Below, piece after piece: positions 45,197-53,379 of a stretch of 64,000 nt of DNA. Source of the DNA: Sphingomonas nostoxanthinifaciens (GTDB lineage: Bacteria > Pseudomonadota > Alphaproteobacteria > Sphingomonadales > Sphingomonadaceae). The stretch's first letter is position 1. Every line of letters starts with the position of its first letter. Made by a program: the position numbers and the translations under genes. Location: the NCBI RefSeq assembly GCF_019930585.1, contig NZ_CP082839.1, positions 2,166,001-2,230,000 of the forward strand, given 5' to 3'. A model generated the notes under the pieces. That model ran no database searches. It was not told where the DNA came from and was given only the letters and a program-made list of their open reading frames with translations.

Positions 45197-45228
45197 TTGA
45201 CTCCGTACCGTGGTACGGAGGCTATATC
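45197..45228 (+). promoter_or_regulatory. MerR-type promoter with mer-like operator dyad
   Basis: A -35 TTGACT (45197-45202) and a -10-like TATATC (45223-45228) are separated by 20 nt, longer than the 17-nt optimum as in MerR-controlled promoters. The spacer holds the perfect dyad CTCCGTACC / GGTACGGAG (45201-45209 and 45212-45220). The core TCCGTAC-N4-GTACGGA equals the Tn501/Tn21 mer operator core as I recall it. The regulator gene starts next to it on the other strand. Confidence 0.85.
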
Positions 45229-45274
45229 GCCGCGATGCTCGGCCGGGCAAGCGTCCGGCATCTGGGGATCACCG

Positions 45275-46018
45275 ATGGATACCGCCGACGACCGCACCGC
45301 CATCCTCTATCGCATGGTCATGCCGGGGCACGTCTGCCCCCATGGGCTGAAGTCGAAGTGGCAGCTCGAGCGGCACGGCTACCATGTCGACGACCGCTGG
45401 CTGCGCACCCAGCCGGAGACGGCGGCGTTCAAGGCGGAGCACGACGTGAAGACCACGCCGCAGACCTTCATCGGCGGGGTGCGGATCGGCGGCAACGACG
45501 ATCTCGCGCGCTTCTTCGGCAGCAGTGCGCCGGCGGCGGGCGCGAAGAGCTATCGTCCGGTCGCTGCCGTGTTCGCGATGACGGCGCTGATGGCGGCGGC
45601 GGCAAGCATGGCCACGCTCGGCACGCCCGCCACGGTTCAGGCTGCGATGTGGTTCATCAGTTTGTCGATGTGCGTGCTGGCGATCCTGAAGCTGCAGGAC
45701 GTGGAGCGCTTCTCCACCATGTTCCTGAACTACGACCTGCTGGCGCGGCGCTGGGTGCCGTATGCTTATGCCTATCCATTCCTCGAGGCGCTCGCAGGGG
45801 TGCTGATGACCGCGGGCGTGATGAAATGGCTTTCCGTGCCGGTCGCGCTGGTGATCGGCAGCATCGGCGCGGTATCGGTGTTCAAGGCGGTCTACCTTGA
45901 CCGGCGCGAACTCAGCTGCGCCTGTGTCGGCGGCGGCTCGAACGTGCCGCTCGGCTTCGTCTCGCTGGTCGAGAATGTCATGATGGTCGCGATGGCGATC
46001 TGGATGATCGTGCGATGA
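45275..46018 (+). CDS. glutaredoxin-MauE/DoxX-like fusion membrane protein
   Basis: A 247-aa protein started at ATG 45275. Residues 8-85 are a glutaredoxin-like domain with a one-Cys active site CPHG (Cys21) and cis-Pro loop TTPQTFIGG (60-68). Residues 95-245 hold four membrane helices of the MauE type, with the CxC pair in ELSCACVGGGSNVPLG. The fold suggests electron or thiol transfer across the inner membrane, for example reducing a periplasmic metal site. It lies directly downstream of the mer-like promoter, and its stop overlaps the next start as ATGA. Confidence 0.85.
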   Translation: MDTADDRTAILYRMVMPGHVCPHGLKSKWQLERHGYHVDDRWLRTQPETAAFKAEHDVKTTPQTFIGGVRIGGNDDLARFFGSSAPAAGAKSYRPVAAVFAMTALMAAAASMATLGTPATVQAAMWFISLSMCVLAILKLQDVERFSTMFLNYDLLARRWVPYAYAYPFLEALAGVLMTAGVMKWLSVPVALVIGSIGAVSVFKAVYLDRRELSCACVGGGSNVPLGFVSLVENVMMVAMAIWMIVR

Positions 46019-47460
46019 CCCTGCGCATCGAGACGATCCCTTTGGCACTCCTGCTCGCGCTGATCCCTGCCGCCGCCGCCGCGCAGATGGATCCGCACGC
46101 GTATATGGACATGCCGGGCATGGACGATCGACCTGCCCCGCCGCCGGCCAAAAGCAGTGCCACCGCCACGCCGCCGGCGATGGACATGGCGCCGATGCAC
46201 GACGGGCAGATGAGCCACGACGGGCAGATGCCGGCCGACATGCCGATGGCCGCGATGGAGGGGCACGCCATGGCGATGCCCGCCACGCTCGGCCCGTTCG
46301 CGATGAACCGCGAGGCGTCGGGCACGGCGTGGCAGCCGGAGAGCTCACCGCTCTACGCGACGATGATCCACGCGGGCAGCTGGATGGCGATGGCGCAGGG
46401 CAACGCGACCCTCGTCTACGACAATCAGGGCGGCCCGCGCGGCGACACCAAGACTTTCGTGGAATCGATGGCGATGCTGATGGCGGCGCGGCCGGTGGGC
46501 GACCATGGCCGGTTCGGGCTGCGCGCAATGCTCTCGCTCGATCCGGTGATGGGCGCCGCCGGCTACCCCCTGCTGTTCGCGACCGGCGAGACGGCAAACG
46601 GCCGCACCGAGCTGGTCGATCGCCAGCATCCGCACGATCTGTTCATGGAACTGGCCGCCAGCTACGCGCACGATATCGGCGAGGGCCGGGCATTGTACCT
46701 CTACGCAGGCCTGCCGGGCGAGCCTGCCTTGGGGCCGCCGACCTTCATGCACCGCATCTCGGGGATGGACAATCCAGAGGCGCCGATCGGCCATCACTGG
46801 TTCGATTCGACCCACATCACGTGGGGCGTGGTCACCGGCGGCTTCTCGACGCACACGTGGAAGATCGAGGCGAGCGCGTTCAAGGGCCGTGAGCCCGACC
46901 AATATCGCTGGGATGCCGAGACGCCCGCGCTCGACAGCTGGTCCGTCCGCATCTTCTGGAACCCGACCCGCAACCTCTCGCTCCAGGCCTCGACCGGCTT
47001 CCTCCATTCGCCCGAGCAGCTGCACCCGGAGGTGAACGAGCAGCGCACCACCGCATCGGCAAGCTACAACCTGCCGCTCGGTCCCGGCGCCAATTGGGCG
47101 AGCACGGTCGCGTGGAGCATCAAGAACGAGCAGCCCGGCCCGGCGCTCAACGGCTGGCTGGCCGAGAGCGCGCTGCGGTGGGCCGACCGCCACACGGTCT
47201 TCGCCCGCGTCGAGCGCGAGGACGAGAGCGAACTGTTCGACGACACCAGCCCGCTCCACGGCCAGGTGATCCCGGTCAACAAGATGAGCCTCGGCTATCA
47301 ATACGAGCTGTCGGTCACCGGCGACGTCCGCCTCGCGCTCGGCGGCCTGGTCAGCGCCTATGCCTATCCGCAGCGGCTGGTGCCGACCTATGGCGGCGAC
47401 GGCGTGAAGAGCTTCATGCTCTACACGCGCGTCAGCCTCGGCGATCGGCGTATCCGCTAG
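46015..47460 (+). CDS. Met/His-rich predicted outer-membrane beta-barrel protein
   Basis: A 481-aa exported protein: signal peptide ending AAAAAQ, then residues about 24-90 very rich in Met, His and Asp (MDPHAYMDMPGMDD, MDMAPMHDGQMSHDGQM, AMEGHAMAM), a composition typical of periplasmic copper or silver binding. The rest is a series of amphipathic strands (SLQASTGFLHSP, FARVEREDESELF, YTRVSLGDRRIR) ending in Arg, consistent with a beta barrel. It overlaps the Grx-MauE gene by 4 nt, so both are made from the MerR-type promoter. I do not recognise a named family. Confidence 0.8.
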   Translation: MTLRIETIPLALLLALIPAAAAAQMDPHAYMDMPGMDDRPAPPPAKSSATATPPAMDMAPMHDGQMSHDGQMPADMPMAAMEGHAMAMPATLGPFAMNREASGTAWQPESSPLYATMIHAGSWMAMAQGNATLVYDNQGGPRGDTKTFVESMAMLMAARPVGDHGRFGLRAMLSLDPVMGAAGYPLLFATGETANGRTELVDRQHPHDLFMELAASYAHDIGEGRALYLYAGLPGEPALGPPTFMHRISGMDNPEAPIGHHWFDSTHITWGVVTGGFSTHTWKIEASAFKGREPDQYRWDAETPALDSWSVRIFWNPTRNLSLQASTGFLHSPEQLHPEVNEQRTTASASYNLPLGPGANWASTVAWSIKNEQPGPALNGWLAESALRWADRHTVFARVEREDESELFDDTSPLHGQVIPVNKMSLGYQYELSVTGDVRLALGGLVSAYAYPQRLVPTYGGDGVKSFMLYTRVSLGDRRIR

Positions 47461-47462
47461 GC

Positions 47463-48464
47463 TTACGCGATCACGACGTCGATGTCGGTCAGCGCGCGCA
47501 GGCGGGCGAGATCGGCGTCGCGGTCGACCGTCATCGGGTGCGAGTAGGTCGGCGCGTCCGCCGCCGCCCGGCTCCAGAAGGAGGTGCCGTCACCATTGGC
47601 GCTCGCCACGATCCAGCGCGCGCTGCCGCTGGCGATACGCGTTGCATAAGGTGTGCCGGCCGGGATGTTGGCGGCGTCGCCGCTCGTCAGCCGGAGCCCC
47701 TCGCCGTCCAGCGTCAGTTCGACCAGCCCGTCCAGCACGTAGAGGAAGACGTGCGTTGCCGCGTGATGCATCGTCGGCATGGCGGCATCGCGTCCGCCCT
47801 CGACGACGCGCATCTCAACCATGCCGTTGGTTTCGGCCGCCGTGAGCACGCTTGTAACGAGATGGCCGGCCAGCGTCCCGCGCGGCCCGAAGCTCGCCTC
47901 CAGGAAGAAGGAGCGATGCTCGCCCGGCAGCGCCTGATCGCCCTCCCCGATCGGGGTCGCCGGCCCGTAGACCGCCTCGTCCACGCGCATGATGCCATGC
48001 TTGGCGATGGCCGCGCCGAGCTTCGGAAAATTGATCGGCCGGTCCGACGGCGGCAGCGCCGTCATGCCCCACACCTCGCCCGCATCGGCGAAGAACTGCT
48101 CCCAGCCGCCGGGGGCGACGATGCCGAAGAACTGGCTGCGCGGAGCGACGCTCTGGTAGCTGTGCGTGTCGCGCGGCTTCACATAAGCGAAGTCGCCGGG
48201 GCTGAGGATGCGGCTGCCGTCGTTGCACCACACCTGCAGCTTGCCGCGCGTGACGAACCAGGTGTCATGCTCGCGCTCGTGCCAGTGCATCGGCACCGGA
48301 AAGCGATCGAGCGGACAGTCGCATACTACCGCGCCGAAGCCGCCGGCCGTCTGCTCGACGCCTGCCAGCGTGCGGACGATCTGATTGGCGACGAGGTGCG
48401 AAATGCCCTCGCCGGCGCGCAAGATATAGGGCTCGAGGCCGGGAAGCGTGGTCTGGTCGGTCAT
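47463..48464 (-). CDS. quercetinase-like bicupin dioxygenase
   Basis: A 333-aa two-cupin protein started at ATG 48464, which has AGGAGAGG just upstream. The N-terminal cupin has the metal-site pattern PMHWHEREHDTWFVTRG and the later His in DTHSYQSV. The C-terminal cupin has MPTMHHAATHVFLYVLDG but lacks the second-motif His (GTPYATRI), so it may be structural only. Closest by recall to quercetin 2,3-dioxygenases. It lies 20 nt after the extradiol dioxygenase gene in the same - strand operon, under the divergent LysR gene. Whether it opens a flavonol ring or acts on another aromatic is not settled. Confidence 0.82.
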   Translation of the reverse strand: MTDQTTLPGLEPYILRAGEGISHLVANQIVRTLAGVEQTAGGFGAVVCDCPLDRFPVPMHWHEREHDTWFVTRGKLQVWCNDGSRILSPGDFAYVKPRDTHSYQSVAPRSQFFGIVAPGGWEQFFADAGEVWGMTALPPSDRPINFPKLGAAIAKHGIMRVDEAVYGPATPIGEGDQALPGEHRSFFLEASFGPRGTLAGHLVTSVLTAAETNGMVEMRVVEGGRDAAMPTMHHAATHVFLYVLDGLVELTLDGEGLRLTSGDAANIPAGTPYATRIASGSARWIVASANGDGTSFWSRAAADAPTYSHPMTVDRDADLARLRALTDIDVVIA

Positions 48465-48484
48465 CGATCCTCTCCTGTTCTGGA

Positions 48485-49375
48485 TCACGCGAAGGGAATG
48501 GCGAGCTGTGCCCGCTTGCATGCCTCGCTCTTGGGCGGGGCGATGCCCCATTGGTCGGTCCTGCCCGGCGGCCACGTCCATTCGTCGGGGCCGCGCACGC
48601 GATAATGCTCGTCCACCTGCAGCACCTCGGCGGTATATTCGACGACGATGCCGAACGGATCGACGAAGTAAGCGAACACGTTGTTGCCGGGGCCGTGGCG
48701 GCCGACGCCCCAGCCCATCGGCAGGCCGGCGTCGATCGTCCGGCCCGACGCGCGCATCACCCCCTCCCAACTGGGCAGGTTGAAGGCGACGTGGTTGAGC
48801 GTGTTGACCGGCGCTTCGGCGATCACGATCGAGTGATGATCGCGATTGGTGCGCACGAACGCCATCATCTTCGAACGATCAGTCAGCTGGAAGCCGAGCA
48901 CGTCGGTGAAGAAGGCCTGGTCGCGCGCGACATCGTCGCTGTTGATGTTGACGTGCGCCAGCCGCTCCGGATGGTCGGCAAGCGGATCGTCGGCGAAGCG
49001 CGCGGCATCGTCGGCGACGACCCGCATCGTGCGACCCGCCATATCCCGGATCAGCAAAGCGCGCCCGGCGCCCGGCTCGTCCAGTTCGATCGCGGTCTCG
49101 ACGTGGCAACCGTGCGCGCGGGCGCGCGCCACGACGTCGTCGAGCGCGTCACGGTCGCGCGCACGCAGCGTCATCGAGCGCATCGCAGGGGCGTCACCGG
49201 CGTGAAGCGCAAGGATTTGCGTATCGGCGCCGGTGCCGCGCAGCCAAGCGCTGCCGCCACTGTGATGCACCGGCTCCAGCGCCCAGACGTGGGTGTAGAA
49301 ATCGAGCGCCGCCGCCAGATCGGGGACGACCAGATCGACGCTGCGCAGCGCGGAGATCGCAAAGTTCGCGCTCAT
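48485..49375 (-). CDS. VOC-family extradiol ring-cleavage dioxygenase
   Basis: A 296-aa two-module vicinal-oxygen-chelate protein, catechol 2,3-dioxygenase-like. The iron ligands appear intact: His141 (AHVNINSDD), His195 (NHVAFNLPS) and Glu246 (VVEYTAE). The ATG at 49375 has no good ribosome-binding site of its own. It overlaps the stop of an 11-codon reading frame (49372-49407) that does have one, so translation is probably coupled. Comparable in type to FdeC, the ring-cleaving enzyme of the Herbaspirillum naringenin pathway. Confidence 0.88.
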   Translation of the reverse strand: MSANFAISALRSVDLVVPDLAAALDFYTHVWALEPVHHSGGSAWLRGTGADTQILALHAGDAPAMRSMTLRARDRDALDDVVARARAHGCHVETAIELDEPGAGRALLIRDMAGRTMRVVADDAARFADDPLADHPERLAHVNINSDDVARDQAFFTDVLGFQLTDRSKMMAFVRTNRDHHSIVIAEAPVNTLNHVAFNLPSWEGVMRASGRTIDAGLPMGWGVGRHGPGNNVFAYFVDPFGIVVEYTAEVLQVDEHYRVRGPDEWTWPPGRTDQWGIAPPKSEACKRAQLAIPFA

Positions 49376-49407
49376 CGGTCGCGCGTCGCCGCGCCGCACG
49401 GGTGCAT
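49372..49407 (-). CDS. 11-codon leader peptide coupled to the dioxygenase
   Basis: MHPCGAATRDR, started at ATG 49407 behind a strong GAGGAGAGG ribosome-binding site and ending in TGA that overlaps the dioxygenase start as ATGA. The dioxygenase ATG has no comparable site, so ribosomes reading this leader probably deliver its translation. Expression has not been shown. Confidence 0.5.
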   Translation of the reverse strand: MHPCGAATRDR

Positions 49408-49482
49408 CTCGCCTCTCCTCTCTTTGTTCTGTCGGCATCTATGGACCGCTCCAATCCCCTCTGACAAATAGCGATCTTGGGG

Positions 49483-49493
49483 ATAGCTATAGG
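49483..49493. promoter_or_regulatory. possible LysR-regulator site in the divergent promoter
   Basis: ATAGCTAT (49483-49490, palindrome) overlapping CTATAGG (49487-49493), in the gap between the dioxygenase operon and the LysR gene. The same CTATAGG half-site recurs downstream of the LysR gene at 50421-50427. Confidence 0.4.
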
Positions 49494-49530
49494 AGAGGAT
49501 TATGGAACTGACCGGAACAGGCGCGCTCGA

Positions 49531-50418
49531 ATGACGATGGATCCCCGTCTTCTCCGTATCTTCCTCGCGGTTTGCCAGGATGGCTCGATCAGCGCCGCCG
49601 CGCGCCGGCTCAGCGTGGCGCAACCCTCGGTATCGGTCGCGGTCGCCCAGCTCGAGCGCAGCGTCGGCGGCGAGCTGCTGGTTCGCGGGCGCAAGGGCGT
49701 GACCCTCACCCCCGCTGGCGAGGCGCTGATGCGGCGCGCCGAGATGATGGAGGCGTTGCTGCGCGATGCCGACGAAGCGGTGCGACTGGCCCGGATGGGG
49801 CTGGCCGGGCCGCTGCGCGTCGGCGGCACGCCCGGCGCGCTGGTCAGCCTCGTGCCCGCCGCCATCGCCCGCATGCGACCCGACGAGCGGATGAGCCTGC
49901 ACGTCATCGAACGATCCGACGCGCAGCTGATCGATCTGCTCCGCCGCGGCGAGATCGAGATCGCGCTCGTCACCACCGGCGTCCAGTCGCCGCCCGACGA
50001 CATCGAGGAAACGAGCCTCGCGCGCGACCCGTTCGCGCTGATCGTCGGCCGTGTACACACCGAATTGGGGCCGAGCGTGTCGCTCGCCGCGCTCGAGCGT
50101 TTTACCTGGGTGCTGCCGCGCGTCGCCGGCGCTTTTCACCGTCAGATCGAGGCGCTGTTCCTCGCCGCGGAGACGCCGATGCCGCTCGACGTGATCCGGT
50201 GCGACTCGCTGCTCACCTCGAAGGAAATCGTGCGTCGCAGCGCCCGGGTGACGGTACTGCCGCGTGGGGTGGTGGCGCCCGAACTGGCGATGGGCGTGCT
50301 GCGCGCCATTCCGATCGCCGATGTCGAACTCAATCGCAGCATCGGCATGCGCACATTGCGCGGCCGCCCGCTGAGCGATCTCGCCCAGCGCTTCAGCGCG
50401 GCGCTGGTCGAAGAATAG
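49531..50418 (+). CDS. LysR-family transcriptional regulator
   Basis: A 295-aa regulator from ATG 49531 (49537 is an alternative). Helix-turn-helix SISAAARRLSVAQPSVSVAVAQLE near residues 18-40 (shown in part), then the periplasmic-binding-like effector domain (LRVGGTPGALVSLVPAAI; EIALVTTGVQSPP). It lies between the divergent dioxygenase/bicupin operon and the + strand monooxygenase operon. It is probably the activator of both, responding to an aromatic intermediate. Confidence 0.92.
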   Translation: MTMDPRLLRIFLAVCQDGSISAAARRLSVAQPSVSVAVAQLERSVGGELLVRGRKGVTLTPAGEALMRRAEMMEALLRDADEAVRLARMGLAGPLRVGGTPGALVSLVPAAIARMRPDERMSLHVIERSDAQLIDLLRRGEIEIALVTTGVQSPPDDIEETSLARDPFALIVGRVHTELGPSVSLAALERFTWVLPRVAGAFHRQIEALFLAAETPMPLDVIRCDSLLTSKEIVRRSARVTVLPRGVVAPELAMGVLRAIPIADVELNRSIGMRTLRGRPLSDLAQRFSAALVEE

Positions 50419-50421
50419 GTC

Positions 50422-50438
50422 TATAGGCCAAACCTATA
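50422..50438. promoter_or_regulatory. LysR-type operator upstream of the monooxygenase operon
   Basis: TATAGG-CCAAA-CCTATA is a perfect 6-bp inverted repeat with a 5-nt centre (17 bp in all) and has the T-N11-A form of LysR-type boxes. It begins 3 nt after the LysR stop and about 90 nt before the monooxygenase start. Confidence 0.65.
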
Positions 50439-50525
50439 CTACTACCCAAATTGATTATTTTACACGCATGATCCTCCGGCGTCATTGATCCGCCGGGCCG
50501 GCGACGACCGGCCAGGAGGATGTTC

Positions 50526-52094
50526 TTGGACGTGCAGCCCGAATTCGACGTGGCGGTGGTCGGTTGTGGGCCGGTCGGCGCGCTGGCGGCAAACCTTGCC
50601 GCCGAAGCCGGTTTGTCGGTGCTGGTGATCGACCGCGAAGCCGATCCCCATCCCCTGCCCCGCGCCGTGCATCTCGATCATGAGATGATGCGCCTGTTCC
50701 AGACGGTGGGATTGGTCGACGCGATCGAGCCGGGGATGCGCGAAACCGAGGGCCACCTGCATGTCGGCGCCGATCATGGCGTGATCCGCTACATGGGCAC
50801 GGCCGGGCGCCCCAAGCCGTTTGGCTGGGCCAACGATTACTTCTTCTATCAGCCCGAGCTCGAGGATCGGCTGCGCGACGGTATCGCGCGCTACGCCAAC
50901 GCCACGCTGCGGCTGGGCACCGAACTGACCGGCTTCGATCAGGATGCGGATTGCGTCACCCTGCGCTTTGGGGGCGGCGGAAGCGCGCGGGCGCGCTGGC
51001 TGATCGCATGCGACGGGGCAAGCAGCGGCGTGCGCAAAGCGCTCGATATCCCGCTCGAGGATCTCCAGTTCGAGGAGCCGTGGCTGGTTGTCGACGTCGA
51101 GGTCGAAGGCGCGGTTCGCTTCCCCGATCTGTGGAACGTGCCGTCCGAAGCCGATCTGCAGCAGCTTTCGGTGATGATGTGCGATCCCGCGCGCCCGACG
51201 ACGATCGTGCCGGGGCGCGGCAACGTCCGTCGGTGGGAGTTCATGCTGCTGCCGGGCGAGGACGATGCGGCGATGATGCAGCCGGAGGCGGTCGCGCGGC
51301 TGCTCGCGCCCTATCTCGACGGCGTTCCGCACACCATTCTGCGCGCGGCGACCTATCGCTTTCACGGCCTGATCGTCGAGCGGTGGCGGCAGGGCCGCGT
51401 GTTCATGGCCGGCGACGCCGCGCACCAGACGCCGCCCTTCTTCGGCCAGGGCATGTGCCATGGCATGCGCGATGTCTCGAACCTGATCTGGAAGCTGGCG
51501 CTGGTCGTGCGGGGGCTCGCTGCACCCAGGCTGCTCGACAGCTACGGCGTCGAGCGCGATCCGCATGTCCGCAGCGTCGTCACCGCGGCGATCGAGGCGG
51601 GGCGGTATATCTGCGAACTCGATCCGGAACGCGCCGCCGTGCGCGACGCGGCGATGCGCATGCGGGCTCGCGCCGGCGCAACCGGCACAGCGGCCGACCT
51701 CATCCCCGCCTATCGCGACGGTGTCGTCGCGGCCGAGACACCCGGCGCGGGCGAGCGCTTCGTGCAGCCATGGGTCGAGGCCGGCGGCAGGCAGCGGCTG
51801 TTGGATGACGTGACGGGCGGCGGATGGCGTCTGTTTGTTGCCGATGATGCGCGGAAAGCAGATTTCGCGCGCGTCCGTGCGGCGCTGGCACCGCTCGATG
51901 TTGCCGTGATCGAGGTCGCGACGGTGCGCGACGACGGAACCCTGGCCCGCTGGCTGTCCGAACGCGACGTCCGCGCGGTGCTGGTGCGGCCCGACGCCTA
52001 TGTATTCGGCACGGCCCGCGACGATCTCGCCGCGCTGATCGAAAGCGCGCGTACGGTGCTGCATCTCTGCCCGCAGCGGGAGCCGGTCGCATGA
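50526..52094 (+). CDS. FAD-dependent aromatic monooxygenase (MhpA/FdeE-like)
   Basis: Class A flavoprotein hydroxylase, 522 aa. The TTG at 50526 is chosen: AGGAGG directly abuts the ATG at 50520 with no spacing but lies 6 nt from this TTG. The FAD site is VVGCGPVGALAANLAAEAGL near residues 9-28, and the second FAD motif is GRVFMAGDAAHQTPPFFGQG (shown once). The C-terminal thioredoxin-like region (about 430-515) is typical of phenol-hydroxylase-like members. It probably hydroxylates a phenolic ring before ring cleavage. First gene of the + strand operon; overlaps the GlcG-like gene by 4 nt. Confidence 0.9.
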   Translation: MDVQPEFDVAVVGCGPVGALAANLAAEAGLSVLVIDREADPHPLPRAVHLDHEMMRLFQTVGLVDAIEPGMRETEGHLHVGADHGVIRYMGTAGRPKPFGWANDYFFYQPELEDRLRDGIARYANATLRLGTELTGFDQDADCVTLRFGGGGSARARWLIACDGASSGVRKALDIPLEDLQFEEPWLVVDVEVEGAVRFPDLWNVPSEADLQQLSVMMCDPARPTTIVPGRGNVRRWEFMLLPGEDDAAMMQPEAVARLLAPYLDGVPHTILRAATYRFHGLIVERWRQGRVFMAGDAAHQTPPFFGQGMCHGMRDVSNLIWKLALVVRGLAAPRLLDSYGVERDPHVRSVVTAAIEAGRYICELDPERAAVRDAAMRMRARAGATGTAADLIPAYRDGVVAAETPGAGERFVQPWVEAGGRQRLLDDVTGGGWRLFVADDARKADFARVRAALAPLDVAVIEVATVRDDGTLARWLSERDVRAVLVRPDAYVFGTARDDLAALIESARTVLHLCPQREPVA

Positions 52095-52507
52095 GGCTTT
52101 CGGTTGCGCAGGCGGCGGTGACGGCGACGCTCGCGGCGGCGCGCGCTGCCGACGCCGCGCCGGTGGCCGTCATGGTGCTGGACACGGGCGCGCATCCCGT
52201 CGCCTTCGCGCGCGAGGACGGCGCCAGCCTGTTCCGTTTCGATATTGCCCGCGCCAAGGCGCATGGCGCGCTGGGCATGGGCACCGATACGCGCGCAATC
52301 GCCGCGCGCGCCGCCGACAATCCGGCCTTCTTCACGAGCGTCACGATCGCGACCGGCGGGGCACTCGCGCTCTCGCCCGGCGGCATCCTGATCCACGATC
52401 GCGACGGCGCGCTCGTCGGCGCGATCGGGGTGAGCGGCGACCGGCCCGACATCGACGAAGCCTGCGCCAAGGCGGGCGCAGCCGCATATCAGCAGGGAGA
52501 CAGCTAG
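52091..52507 (+). CDS. GlcG/HbpS-like protein
   Basis: A 138-aa protein of the GlcG/HbpS family: VMVLDTGAHPVAFAREDGA, RAKAHGALGMGTDTRAI and GALVGAIGVSGDRPDIDEACA. It overlaps the monooxygenase stop (ATGA) and touches the FAH-family gene (0-nt gap), so all three are co-made. In aromatic pathways these small proteins are common accessories of uncertain role (heme or flavin binding, or tautomer conversion). Confidence 0.85.
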   Translation: MRLSVAQAAVTATLAAARAADAAPVAVMVLDTGAHPVAFAREDGASLFRFDIARAKAHGALGMGTDTRAIAARAADNPAFFTSVTIATGGALALSPGGILIHDRDGALVGAIGVSGDRPDIDEACAKAGAAAYQQGDS

Positions 52508-53353
52508 GTGGCTTACGTGAGTTTCCGACGCCGCGACGGCGCCGCAAGCTACGGTCGCGTCGAGGGCGATCAGGTGATCGACCTCGGTGCCGAGCCGGGC
52601 GCGCCGGCCGATCTGAAGGCCGCGCTCGCCGACGGCATGCTGGCGACCCTCGGCGGCGCGACCCGGCTGCCGCTGGCGGACATCCTGCTGCTGCCGGTGA
52701 TCCCCAATCCAGCGAAGATCCTGTGCGTCGGCCACAATTACGAGAGCCACCGCCAGGAGACCGGCCGCGCGAAGGTCGATCATCCGTCGATCTTCACCCG
52801 CTTCGCCGACACGCTCGTCGCCGACGGGCAGCCGATCCTGCGGCCGCCGGTCTCGACCAATCTGGATTATGAGGGTGAGCTGGCGGTGGTGATCGGCCGC
52901 GGCGGCCGGGCGATCGCGGAGGCCGATGCGCTCGACCATGTCGCCGGCTATGCCTGCTTCAACGATGCCAGCATCCGCGACTGGCAGTGGCATACGAGCC
53001 AGTTCACCCCCGGCAAGAACTTCCCCGGCACCGGCGCGCTCGGCCCGCAGCTGGTGACGCCGCACGAGGCCGGCGACCTCGCCGACGTCCATGTCGTCAC
53101 GCGGCTGAACGGCGCGATCGTGCAGGACCAGCCGATCCGCGACATGATCTTCCCGATCGCGAAGATCATCGCCTACGTCTCCGCCTTCACCCCTCTCCTG
53201 CCCGGCGACGTCATCGCCACCGGAACGCCGGGCGGGGTCGGCGCCAAGCGCCAGCCGCCGCTCTGGATGAAGGACGGCGACCGCGTCGAGATCGCGATCG
53301 GCCCGGTCGGTACGCTTCGGAACCACGTACTGGATGAACAACGGCTCCACTGA
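52508..53353 (+). CDS. fumarylacetoacetate-hydrolase-family hydrolase
   Basis: A 281-aa enzyme of the FAH superfamily, GTG start at 52508 behind GGGAG. Signatures: KILCVGHNYESH, FTRFADTLVADGQPILRP, DYEGELAVVIGRGGRAI (metal ligands), and GDVIATGTPGGVGAKRQPP. Such enzymes hydrolyse or isomerise the oxo-acid left after aromatic ring cleavage, fitting the dioxygenase and monooxygenase next to it. The TonB receptor starts 26 nt downstream. Confidence 0.9.
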   Translation: MAYVSFRRRDGAASYGRVEGDQVIDLGAEPGAPADLKAALADGMLATLGGATRLPLADILLLPVIPNPAKILCVGHNYESHRQETGRAKVDHPSIFTRFADTLVADGQPILRPPVSTNLDYEGELAVVIGRGGRAIAEADALDHVAGYACFNDASIRDWQWHTSQFTPGKNFPGTGALGPQLVTPHEAGDLADVHVVTRLNGAIVQDQPIRDMIFPIAKIIAYVSAFTPLLPGDVIATGTPGGVGAKRQPPLWMKDGDRVEIAIGPVGTLRNHVLDEQRLH

Positions 53354-53379
53354 CGGGCCGGCATCAGGAGAGGAAAACA

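Noticed and set aside
47463..48770. Longer bicupin protein starting at 48770
   Set aside because: The extra N-terminal part overlaps the dioxygenase gene out of frame. ATG 48464 has a strong ribosome-binding site.
50460..52064. 534-codon - strand frame opposite the monooxygenase
   Set aside because: The + strand frame has both FAD motifs; the antisense frame has no recognisable domain or ribosome-binding site.
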